Source: Labyrinthula sp. Ha (taxonomy: Eukaryota; Sar; Bigyra; Labyrinthulida; Labyrinthulaceae). Taken from it: a stretch of DNA of 64,000 bases. A program made the position numbers and the translations under genes. Numbering within the stretch: position 1 is the stretch's first letter; every line of letters starts with the position of its first letter. The stretch is from positions 1,674,001 to 1,738,000 of the forward strand of contig JAALGZ010000007.1 in NCBI GenBank assembly GCA_015227615.1, in the 5' to 3' direction. A model generated the notes under the pieces. That model saw only the letters and a list, made by a program, of their open reading frames with translations, made no database searches and was not told where the DNA came from. Below, one piece after another: positions 11,231-22,864 of the stretch.

Positions 11231-11694
11231 TTATTTTTCTTTTATTTTATATTTTCCACTACCTTTTTTTAAACCAATCACTCCGAAAATTAGAAAAACT
11301 AAGCCCAAGAACTTTCTCAAGCTGAAACCCTCTTCATAAATGAAGTAGGAAAATATTGAAGTAAATACTATGTTTATCACTGTGCATGATACTAATCCTA
11401 CAGTAGGCCCCATATCTTTCATTGCTTTAACAAAAGTTGAAACCTGTAAGAAATCCAAGCCCACATAAAAGACGACACCGACGGCTAGTTGAAGAAAAGC
11501 CCGTGCGTTCAAAGCAGCCACTTCTTCCATTTTAGATGACAAAAACTATGAATCAATGAAGAAATATTATTAACTTTCATTAAGACTCCGGAAAATGCGG
11601 CAATGAGGCCTGCTAGAACGCTTTGTTTGTATTTCTTCGTTTCATCAAAGGGTTCCATTCCAAGATTTTCTATAATGACGTGGCACATTCTCAT
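11231..11694 (-). CDS. TMEM42/EamA-like four-helix membrane protein
   Basis: There are two exons on the minus strand (11694-11575 and 11545-11231) with a 29-nt intron, giving about 144 residues. The protein has four hydrophobic segments: VLAGLIAAFSGVLMK, the stretch around LAVGVVFYVGLDFLQ, a third around VSCTVINIVFTSIF, and FLGLVFLIFGVIGL. It ends in a basic tail. The pattern, including the YEEGFSLRKFLGL loop before the last helix, matches half-size drug/metabolite transporter (EamA) proteins such as TMEM42. The intron carries an unusual GTTAAT donor. Such half-size proteins may dimerise; the substrate is unknown. An internal ATG 12 codons downstream is an alternative start. The stop codon touches that of the convergent coiled-coil gene. 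Confidence 0.75.
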
Positions 11695-11929
11695 AATAAA
11701 CTCTATGGAAACCCCAAAAATAGAAAAGTATAAGAGACAAATAGAGTTGTTCTGGTTTCAACGAGAGATGTGAAGTAAGTTAAGTTGAGTTTTAGAATGG
11801 ATCTCAAGTTAGTTAAATTCTGTATCTATTTAGTAAGAGTTGGTTTAAGAAGTTCACACTCTGCTGGAGGGAGTTGAAGAAGGAAGCTATATTTTTTTGG
11901 GAGACACAGAAAACGATCAACAGATTTAT

Positions 11930-12601
11930 TTAAGGTCCTGTTGCACACACGCTATTTCCGCAATAGTCAACATCCTCACAAATTTCAGGAACATGAAACA
12001 CTTTCTGATCATCAAAATGAATCTTAAAGCTGGACAACTCAAAGATATATTGGTCATCACTTCGCTGTGCAGGTGTAGTTAAATAGTTATATCCATCTAT
12101 TTCACATGGAATGGGAGTATTTACAAGTTCGTAGTAGTAATTCGGATCTCCATTCAACCCGACTGCATTCCATTTCCAACAAAGTTCTCCATTAACCTTT
12201 TCTTTTCCAAGATAAATTAGGTTCCCAGTAGAATTATCTAGCCTAAAATTTTAAATTAAAAATTTGAAATACCATTTTTTGCTCAAAGGTCCACCACAGA
12301 GATAGTTTCCAGATGTATAGGTACAGCACTTGCAGCAGTGACTTATTTTGGGGAAAACTAAGTATCTGAAACCTTCAGTGGTTAGATGCCAGCATTCAGT
12401 GTTGTTTGCCTGGGATCTACACAAATGGTCTCGATACCCATTGGCAAAAACGATTAGTTGGGAATGAGGAGAAAGCGCATAAACTCCATATGTGTCTTTA
12501 TACTCTGAATAATAGTTAGATATAAATTTCGGTGGGAAGAAAGGCTGTTGAATGCCAATAGAAAATGACAATAGACTCAAATGAATCATCCAAAAGTTCA
12601 T
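11930..12601 (-). CDS. Secreted cysteine-rich protein
   Basis: Two exons (12601-12273 and 12242-11930) joined by a 30-nt intron give about 213 residues. The N-terminus is a probable signal peptide (hydrophobic residues about 3-17, then QQP). The mature part has many cysteines, including a CCKCC cluster, LCGGPLSKKW across the intron, GELCWKW, and a C-terminal CEDVDYCGNSVC. The spaced Cys and Trp residues and the beta-rich composition recall small extracellular lipid-binding or ependymin-like folds, but I do not recognise the family with confidence. It is expected to be extracellular or lumenal and disulfide-bonded. The exon join is supported by frame continuity and by GT/AG ends that match the other short introns in the window. 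Confidence 0.65.
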
Positions 12602-15600
12602 TAGATAGTTTGCTGTCTTACTAGATAAAATTGGATGCTAACTTTTCAACTTAGTGGTTCAATTTCAGTATCTAGAGTAATTCCATATCCAGTTTACAAG
12701 GTCTTGCCAAACAGGGTTCCCAAACTTCAAATCTAGCGCGAAAGAGGGATATTCAGATTTACCTATGGACAATATGGATATTAAATGCTGAATATTATAT
12801 TATAAGTACCTTTGAATGGTTAACACCACTATCATGTACATATTCACATCTGATCATACCGTCAATTGGTTTGAGGACCTTAGTTCCTACGGGAGTCACT
12901 ACAATAAAATGCGTTATTTGGTATCTAAGTCTTATACCTATCTAATAGCTCTAGGAGCTGATGTTCAATGGCCAATTTCTCGCATAGAATTTATCTTGTT
13001 TCATAAACTTCCCATGCTATTACTGGATCTCAGTGCACAAACCAGCAAAGATGAAATCGGGCAAGAAAAGTCGGAGAACTTATATTAGCATTTGTTTTAA
13101 CAAACAGACTGATCTACGAGGTTGCTGTCTTCTGCAATGTGATATGTTAAAATATCTTACGACAAATATTTAGTATTTTACAATTCTTTCACAGTTGCTG
13201 ATGTAGGGCTGGAAAATCTCCGATATATCTTCACACCACAGTATCGCTTTGGAAATACGACATTCCTGAATCCAGTGCTTATTTCAGCTATTTACTTACA
13301 GTTTAGAGAGCTTTGATATAGTTGTAGAGCAAATTGCCACTATTGTATAATAATTTTCAGATATTTTGAAATTCTTTGTCTATGACGAAGCGGATCCAGC
13401 TTGCCCCATACTTTTTACAGGTGCGAGAGAAATGTTAGCGATCCATAATGGCTTCTATAGTGTTCTTACAGAAATAGATTAAAGTAAATTGTTAACATAG
13501 ATTTTACCGACCATACTGTGTGCAATGATTTTAGAGCTACCTCCTCTGTAGTTTCAAGAGTATTTCGCATTTGAAGGTTCTAAGAAAGTCAGTACCGAAC
13601 CTTTGGGCTTAAATTATCATGAAGAAGCGTAAGCGATTAACCTGTTCTTCTGAGGCTTAGTTATATTCGTATAATCTAGGACTTTTTTACTCCGTACTAT
13701 TATTCTCAGGTTTTTAAATTTTTTTTGTTGGGGTTTCTCAAACATCCCAACCTCACCTAACACTGATTTGTCCATGAGGTTACACAAATTTTATTTTTTT
13801 TAATAATTTTAACTGGCTTGAGATCATAACATTTCTTTGGCCTAGATTTCTAGTTAAGACTTTGCTTCCGCTCATTTTTATGATCCTTAAAATACTTGAG
13901 AAAATATCTTTGAACTCCTGAACCGAGGGCTTTCTCTAAGATTTCTTAATTCCCGTTGGTTATACCAGAACATTTGTTATTCTGTATACCCAATCGTTGA
14001 ATTTATTGCTTCAGAGAGAGATTCAGATAGTATTCAGAAGTTGTACTGTTCTTTGAAAGTGGAATTCAGCATATTGTCATATATTAACTTGTGCTTTTGT
14101 AATTAATTCCATGGACTCGTTTGCAGTACGTGGTGGTTGAATCTCACCAATGTTTTTCATTCTGATTGAAATGGAAAGTAGACCAACATAATTATTAATT
14201 ATATTGTAATTGAGTCATTTTGCAAGCTAAACGTCTGACTATCAAGCCCCGCTCTTCCTATTGAAATGAATGGTATATAATCATGACAGATAGTGCCACA
14301 AGAAATTATGTTATACTTTTCACACAAAGTCAAGAATCACGAAGGACAGTTCGTTCTATTTAAAAATCTCTTAAAAATATCTTTTTTGAATGATAGAGAG
14401 AAATTTGATCTTAACCAAGATTTTTTTCAGGGCCTACCCCTATGCTTAATTTTCTCTAGTACTTAGTAGCAATGCAAGAAGATGTTCCGATAAAACAGTG
14501 AATATACATTATCTATAAAAGCAAATTGTCTAAAAAACACTATCTTCAGTCAGATGTTACCTTTCTAAGCTGTATAATGCTCATACTAGCATAATGTTAA
14601 GCTCAGTTGGAGTAACTTAAATTAACGGCGATGCCTCGAAGAATCAGTTGAATATTTACTATCCTATTAATCAGTTCCGAATGATTTTAAACCTGGGTGC
14701 TGCATAATTCCAAAGTTAAATATTTATGCTTTTATATATTCGTTTAACCTTCAGCTCCTTTGGAAATATCTTAGACAGTCGGTGAGTGCAGCTGTCAAAA
14801 AAACTTTATGAGACTCAGGAGCAAGGCTTTGTTTTCTTCACTTTCATATAGACCAGTCTCTCTAAAGCTTGAAAGAATCTAAAAAATATTTCTTCTTCTG
14901 ACTACTTCTCTCAAAAAAATTCTTCACAATAAGATAAGGATCTTACATGATTTTTATCAACCTGTTCTCGATGAGTACAGTTATTGTTCACTACAACGTT
15001 TATGATTAGGTGATAATTATTTCTGCATAATAGTTCAAAATTTTATGAAAAAGAAACCGTTATATTCAAATATAATTTACAGCATAACCTTGTAGCAACA
15101 ATTGAATAAATATATATATGTAAATTATGTTCTCCTAAGGCAGATGTATCAGCACCAAGGTTTATCCAAAGGAAAATGTAGGTTATTATATAATTTGGTG
15201 TATGTACTAACAGAATTAACGACCTCATTTGTTCCATCTAACTAAAACAGAAGCATTAACAGATAATTAGTAACATCTTAGACTAATTGTTGGGCTATTC
15301 ATATGTATCTATCTATCTATCTCTATATATATTGAGTACTTCTAATAAGCTAACTACTCATTCATGCAGTAGACGATGAAACACACAGTTAAATTAAATT
15401 GGTTTTATCTTCATAACCCCTTTAGATATTTTTATCAATCTTTTTGACAAAAAAAGTTTTTACTGAATATTTTGAGATGTAAGAACGTATTGATCCTATT
15501 TGGTTATCATAGTGTAAATGCTTTGAGAAACATAGACGATAATGTGTCAATACTGAAAAAATATACTAGTTGCAAGCATGGCTCAATAGTAATATTTTTA

Positions 15601-18600
15601 TTATACCCATTAAGTCTTAGAAAATTCTTGTTTAGAAAAACATTGTGCGTTTCATTCTAGAACTTAATTTCAGCCAATAACTTTAGTTGTTGGTGATTTA
15701 ATTTTATCGAATAAGCGTTTCTAGGCTACAGCTTTCTATGTAGCTACATTAATATGAAGAGCATCGCTTTATTTATCAGCATTGTTGACAATAGTTGAAA
15801 GGAAATCTACGTAAATTCTGCAAGAAATAAAAACAAAATAGGCTACTTGGACATATTATCGAGACATAGTGATGAAACGGCACAATAAAAGAATATCCCG
15901 TCTACATTTATAGAAGAGCTACTATAATATTTTTACGTTTGGTTACGCATTGAAAGGGTACTCCTGTATTGGTTAAAATAGGCGTTTTAACTCTGTGTTT
16001 TCCCACTACTTATAAAAATCAATGGTAAAAGACGAGGTATTTATATTTATATGCCCAAATTGGGACTTATTTTTTTTTGTACACAGAGTATATGAGTTAT
16101 TTTTTTTTTGTTGATTCACCATAAAACTGGGTTATACTGCTAAGAGCCATGACAAGTCAAAGTTGATGAGATGCCGAAATACTAGATAGTTAATAAAAGC
16201 GACAAAAAAACAAGATGGACACTCGAAAATGGAAAATTGCACTCCAAGAAATTGGATATATTATTAAAAGAGCTGTCCAAAACATAAATTTTGAGGGCTC
16301 CCAATTATCGATTCAAGCAGGGTTAGCTAGAAAACGGGGGAATTTCGTTGCTTAGCTGTCACTGAAAGAAAAATAAGTTATATAAGAACAAAATTTTATA
16401 AAGATAATTAAATTTTTTGTGAAATTAAGGTTCCAATTACTGTTTTGAATTATAGGCCAGGTTGGTTCTTAGTTTTCCATGCACATGGTGTAAGTACATA
16501 AAGTTGTTCTACAATTACATAACCTTGTAAACAACATTGGATAAGGTACTCTAAAGAAATTTAACTTATTTTGAAGTCAGTTTCATATAGATATTTGATT
16601 TGTCCAATAACTCCATAGATACCACATAATATCTACCAAAGAAGCATTCATGGGTATTTAATTTGAGAAATCATTTATAACTCCTAAAATAAGATGTTTT
16701 CATCACACAACAAGCTTATCTAAGGATAGTATCAAGAAGAAAAAATAAAATGTGGAATAAATGTTCTAAGGAAATGTAGGGGATTTAAATTTTATATTAA
16801 AATAATCAAGTATAGCACAATTTACAATATAAGACTTAAGTTTAGAAAAAAAATATATATAAAAGTTACATTTAATCGGATTTCATTCGCGTAGATACAA
16901 TGTATTAGTCGTCTTGGTACCGATAATCAGGCATGTTCTATTTGATATTAAATATTTCCTACATTTCAATGAATCTTTAAGATCTATGACAAAACATGAT
17001 TAATTTTTACGACCTTTCATGAGCAAAAATATGGTGGAAATGTAAGTGTTCTGAAGCTATGATTGATGGAGTCCTAACATTCTCAAATGCAATATATGAA
17101 GAGAGTGCAGCTAGTTCCAAATTTATAAACTATCTGGGAAAATTTTAGACGCAAAAAAAAAGGAATTGCATAAAATATTCTTGAAAATTTCAAACCGTAT
17201 CTTAAAGATTTATTTTTAGTATTCTTTAATTTAATGAGACTTTTCAAAATTATCTTCAATGTATGCTACAAAACCATCAGTGATAATATGAAGGCAGTTA
17301 GATAAAAAGTTAAAACATATATACATTTACATAAGTCACAATGGAAAACTTTTATTACTTTTCAGAGATCTGTTCAAGTAGTTGAGTATTTTCCCTTAGT
17401 ATTAAAAGGTAAAGGGATATTTGAGTAACATGCGAAAACAGCGCTCTTGATCAACTTCTAGAGTGCTATTTTTTAATGATTAGAAGAAAGCATTAAGAAA
17501 TACTCAGTAATATTTATTTCTTCATAGCAAAAAAAAATATGAATTGCCTAAAATGCTGAATCAAAAAAATGATAGGATGCTATGTAGGCTTGCATAGGGC
17601 GTTCTACGCTTACATAGTCCTATAGCAAGCTGAACAAAAGAAGTTTAGATATAACCCTGATTTACAAAGGATGAATGGGCCCTGTATGACAGCAATAGCT
17701 GCAATATTTGAGTTGGATTACACCTGCCATCTATACATCATGCACATTTTTGCTACAGACAGTGGAATCAGTACATCAACCGACCTAACTGAATCTTAAG
17801 ATAGCATTACCTGCGACAATGTTTTCATATAGATGGTCAAAAGAGAGTGCTAAATATAGTTTCTAGGTATAGAGGTAGTTTACAATTTTGAGATATATTT
17901 CTGTCTTTCCTTATGATAACGACATTTTTAAGAAGTTCCACCTATTATACACAACTACTATGGTTATGCAAAGGGTTTTGGTAGTCCTCGGAAAAACACC
18001 AAAGGATCATAATATTTTTTTTAGTTTCCGTATGTAGAAAACAAAAAATATATTGTAGAAAGAGCATGTTTCGGTTTTGAAATAGTAATATTGAAGGAAA
18101 CATTTTAATGGTTCCATTCTTTTAAAGAATCAAAGAAATTAGGAAAAGGCGTACGAAGGTCACGCAGTAGATTGAACGTGATATATTATATGAAGGTTGA
18201 ACCTTTCTGATTTACTCATTCATACTATCATGCGTTTTGAGATGTTCATAAATATCAAACGCTGGTCCCTTTAACCCATTCAAAAATAAAATCTTCTCAT
18301 CAAATTTTCCCCTGATGTCATTCCATTCTTCTATGTTCATAAATATATTGCCATGTTAAAACGTTATATTTCTATTAGAATGTCTTACACTTCTTTTATT
18401 TAGTTAATCTCCTTGTATACTAAGTAATTTACCTTGCTCTTGGTGGTTTTCTTTTCAGTTGTTTCTACACTTTATACGTTTTACTCTTAACACATTTTTA
18501 TGAAAATTTTCTATTTTATCACCTGAAATTTTTGTAGGAAGAAAAAGGTATCTAATTTTCCGCTAATCCGGAAGTCAGATTTTCTTTGAAATTTTTTATT

Positions 18601-20732
18601 TAGCAATTTCTAGATCTTTTTCTAACCTCTCTTACATCTTACATAATCAGTGGCTTGATTCTTTTTGTTTTCAACTCCTGAATTTCATAGAGATTTCCAG
18701 AATTCAAACAATACTAGTGTTATAACTTGAACCTTCAATTGTTTACATACCTATCTCGGGGTTCAAATATATTCTGATTTGCTTTTGCTTTATAATTTTC
18801 CTAATCTGGGGATTCTGGCGTCAAGACTTCTGCTTCATCTACATACTAAAAATTTTACGAAGTTTTGCTAGGACATTACACAAAGATACAAATTCAACCT
18901 CGTGTACTCATGTCTAATAACCCTTATACCTTCTTTGTTTGTGGTTAATATCTTTTTAACTTCATCATTTCCTCATCTTTATAAATAAGATAAACATTTC
19001 AGGAAACTGAATGAGAAGAGTATGAAAACATATATGTGCAACCTTGTATACTTTTTCTTAATATGTCTCCCATTTACGTATTATCTCTTCATCTCTTTCA
19101 TCTTGCTTCTTTTCAATCTTTATTAAATATGTCTTTTGACTTGTTCGGGAAATTCCAGTTACTTTTTTTTCTTAAAGGTTTCTGTTTTTTTCTAATAGCT
19201 AAGTATTTCAAACTGAACTATCCTATGACAGCGTGTGGAGAATGATTGTGAAAATTAGTGCTGTAGATTGAGGGAGTTTTCCCCTTCGAAAATTAAGGAT
19301 TCTTAATAATCGGTGCTGCAACTCAAAATGCTCAGTAAAATCCTGATTTAGGATCATTACATTAAAAAAAAAGAATCCTTAGTAAATTCCTGTATAATCC
19401 AGAATAAATACCTCATTCCTGACTAAATGAAATTGAGTTAAGCCATCACTCATTTCTATCGCAATATGGAATAGCAGGCAACTCATTTTCACTACTTCGT
19501 CCAAATTATGCCTCTAATTTCATTGTGGATCCTCAATGATTGTTTACTCTGCGGTCCAATGCAGAGATCAATAAGCCATAATACGTGCTGTATAAATTAG
19601 AATAGTTGGCCTGAAACTGGAAGAGCAAAAATATACAGAACGCAAACTCTAGAGACTTTTGCTCTAGATTGGTTCGAATGCTCATATTCTGCAGACTAAG
19701 GGCTTTTAACTTCTCTATTTAACGGTGTCTTGGGAGTAAATTAAACGAATCTCCTTCAAAACACAAACCAGAGTTTTTAATTAACCGAAAAATGTAAGAA
19801 GAAATTACGTAAAATTAATGTTTTTCGGGAGAAAGTTCATAAGAATTCGGATAAGTCATATTTTTTCAAAAACCTGTACCAGATTTCCCCTAGTTAAAAA
19901 TTAAGCAATTTTTAACCAAAATTTCTATAACCTCTATCATATTTGTTTTTCAAAGTGCCAATTAAAATTTCTCTGGTTTGAGAGCCTTTCCTGGATAGAA
20001 GCCCGGATATTATCACAGTGGGACATCAGCATACTTTCCTAATTCTTGGAAAAAAATCAAGCGTCGAGCAGCAGCGTTTCATGGTTTTGTACTAGGGGGC
20101 ATCGTACTCCTCTATTTTATTGGATAATTTAACTTTTCTAAATACAGATTTCTAAAAATCAAGAAAACAGAAAACAAGTAAAAATGATATAATTACGGTT
20201 TTCAAAGAGAGCTTTACTTGCAAAGAACAAGAAATCTAAGCATTCATTTTCCATTTGACTCTGAGGTATGTTATGTTACTTCAAAAAGACTTAATTTTTG
20301 ACTTTTGATTTCAACACAAATCTACACGTTTTCAATATCGGTTTTCAAAAATTAATCCACTTAAAACTTTCCATACCTTAAGCCTGTGCTTATTAACTTT
20401 AGATCATATTTAAACCTATATGTGTTTAAGATTTGGAAAAAGATTTAAATCCATCCTCATTTTCATCGAGGGCCGAGTTATTTGGTCATTCTAAAGCAGT
20501 TCGCTAAGACAGAGATTAAGGATTGAGTTTGATTAAAAGCAGAAATTGATGTGATCTCACAGAATAAGTAGAAGAAGACATTTTAAGATTTAGTTTTTAA
20601 CTTTTACTGTTTACTTAGGATCTTGAAACCAGCTTCACTTTGCTCTCACCCCTTCTATACTTAACCAAAATATAGTCCAATCACCATTCTCCCAATCACC
20701 ATTTTCTTCCAAGTTTCGAAAATTTGATTTTT
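12602..20732. other. 8-kb AT-rich gene desert
   Basis: No convincing coding sequence is found. Open frames are short (under about 90 codons), occur on both strands and lack family motifs. Local features are an ATCT/TA microsatellite at about 15303-15333 and many homopolymer A/T tracts. No terminal repeats or target duplications could be recognised by eye. Decayed transposons are the likely origin, but this is inference. Genes made of very small exons could be missed. Confidence 0.5.
15303..15333. repeat. ATCT/AT microsatellite
   Basis: About four copies of ATCT are followed by a short run of TA dinucleotides. It is a simple repeat in noncoding DNA. Confidence 0.8.
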
Positions 20733-20798
20733 GGGGAATTGCTCTGACCAATCAAATTTCGAGAAGTTTTTGCCACTGGATTAAGAAAACAGAATCCA
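20733..20798 (-). repeat. Decayed MULE terminal inverted repeat upstream of HID1
   Basis: Read on the minus strand, these 65 bases align without a gap to the left terminal repeat of the MULE at 26.56 kb. I count about 47 of 65 identical positions, with the core ATTGGTCAG and CAATT shared. It ends about 110 bp before the HID1 start codon. It is probably the end of an older, related element or MITE extending toward lower coordinates. Its partner end was not found. Confidence 0.6.
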
Positions 20799-20908
20799 AG
20801 TTCTTAAGCGAGTGTGTTTTTGGAAGTTAACGATTTCTACCAGAACAATTTCAGATATACAGGGCCACTTGGCCCAGGAAAATCTGTAAAGGACACAAGA
20901 AGCTTCAA

Positions 20909-22702
20909 ATGGGAAATAGTCAAGCAGCTGCAAAAACACGGGCGTTGATCCTGGTTTTGCCAGAAAAGATAATGCCTGAAGAAAACACCAACTGGAATTC
21001 AATATTTTCGACTATTGTTACTCCTAAAGTATCGTTTCCCTTGGTTTTATCTTAAGGAAATGTATTCGCTGTTGACAATTGAAGATGCGGAAAACATACT
21101 GGAGAAGCAAGAGCAAAACTTTAACACTCTATTAAAAAAGGTGTCGCTTACGTCAATTTTTTATTTTAGGCATGTGGAATTATTTTGAATGAAAACCTTG
21201 GATTTGACTCCATAGAAAAAGTTTGTGCCACTTGTGTGTTAGCTAGGTTGTTGCCTGTTGTACAAGAAGCACAGTACAAGCAAAATATCTCCATCTATGA
21301 AGAACTCAGAAAAATATCATCAGATTCTGCAGTTTTGTTACTGAATAATTTTGAGTTACTTCCTATGGGTCTGAAACAAGAGTTCTTTCGTCTCATCTTA
21401 AGCATTTCATCACAATCAGTTTTTCTCGAAGGAGCTAAGATAAAGCAATGGAAGAGAAAAACTTGGTTATCTAAATTTTTCAATGAACTATTTAAAAAGG
21501 ATCTGATTATTAAATTATCCAAAATTTTAATAGACTTTGCGTTTCTGGAGAAAGTAACGAAACCAGTCAAGAGTTTAGCGACCCAGAATATATTGTTGCT
21601 CTTGGATTTTGATTTTTCTTTTAGTAATGATTTATTTCTAAATAACGCTGATAATATATTACTTTCAATGAATACATCACTAAATGCGACTTTAGGGATG
21701 TACTCGAGTAAAAGATTCCTGGTTGAAGATGGCGAACATCAGGAATTATTTTCTATTTTCTGGTACTTAGTCTCATCTCCAAACTCACGATTCCTAGAAA
21801 ATATATGTGAAAATAAGAAAACAATAGAATTGACAATGAGTTTGCTGCGTGTTATGCTACATTCAAAGAATAGTGCTGCCCATGTAGGTATTTTTCACGT
21901 TGCTGTTTTTATTCTACTTGTTCTATCGTCAAAGAGAGAATATTGTATTTTAATAACTACCTCTGATGAAAAATTTTCTTCGCCTTTATCAGGGAATATT
22001 CGTGCCATTGATTTTGTGTTTGAGGTGTTTTGTGAAGTTATTCTGGGCAACTTTGGGCAGGATCTGAATAAACTGTTTCCGTGTTTGATAACTATTTTAT
22101 GCAACTTTTCGCCATATATTAAGAATCTAGGCGTTCCAACTTGCAACAAGTTATTTTCCTTGTTTTCTGCTTGTTCAAAGAAAGTTAATTACATCTATTT
22201 ACTACTCTATTTCATTGATCTGTTTAATAATATATTACAATATCAATATAATGAAAATGAGAATCTGGTATATGGGTTAATCTCACATTCAACTTTAATT
22301 CAAAATGTTTTACAGCTTGATTTTTCATATCTATTAAATGAAGCAAACAATCCAGAGCAGATTCGCAGGATATCTGAGGAGGTAAAAAGTCTCAACGCGA
22401 CACTTAAGAAAACAGAGTATAAAAAAGTTGAGCCTCTGAAAGCTTTCTACTCACATATTTTGCCTTTGATCGGCGAGAAAAAGATCTCCTCCGAGGATGA
22501 ATTAAGACTGTTTATACAAAATATTTCAGTAGTTGGGATTTTACCTGTGCCTCATCCTATTGTTGTTAGAAAATATGAGAAAAATGAGTATACAGATGTT
22601 TGGTTCACAACTTTTGTGTATGGGTTGGTTTTCTTGAAGAATAAAGAAGTACCACTATGGGATGATGAGAGAATAAAGCTTTTCAGCATAAATGTAGTTT
22701 AA
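20909..22702 (+). CDS. HID1: HID1 family protein (Golgi/secretory vesicle)
   Basis: Three exons (20909-21028, 21057-21140, 21170-22702) with introns of 28 and 29 nt give about 578 residues, shorter than animal HID1 (about 790). The N-terminus MGNSQ fits the N-myristoylation signal known for HID1. The C-terminal block is diagnostic: VGILPVPHPIVVRKYE, then WFTTFVYGLVFLKN, PLWDDERIKLF and a final short tail. The body is helical-repeat-like, with many hydrophobic helices. HID1 proteins are peripheral membrane proteins of the trans-Golgi, needed for cargo sorting and vesicle acidification in animals; a Golgi role is likely here too. It converges with the PARP paralogue A gene, with 162 bp between stop codons. 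A decayed MULE end lies just upstream. Confidence 0.9.
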
Positions 22703-22864
22703 CTATTGATCTGTTCTAGAGTTGTTCAGGTAGTTCAGTGTTGAGAAGTCTATTACAGTTAAACTTAAACCTCCCCTTTTATGTTTTCTTGGGCATTTAC
22801 AAGACACCTTTTACAGTATGATTTCAGTAATAATAAATATAAAAGCAAGGTGAAAGGAACAACC

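Noticed and set aside
12816-13088. 90-codon frame
   Set aside because: No family resemblance and no supporting neighbouring exons in an AT-rich desert.
4160-19520. Shared 12-mer GCCTCTAATTTC between the TPS 3' flank (reverse strand) and about 19.5 kb
   Set aside because: The match does not extend enough to support a repeat family by eye.
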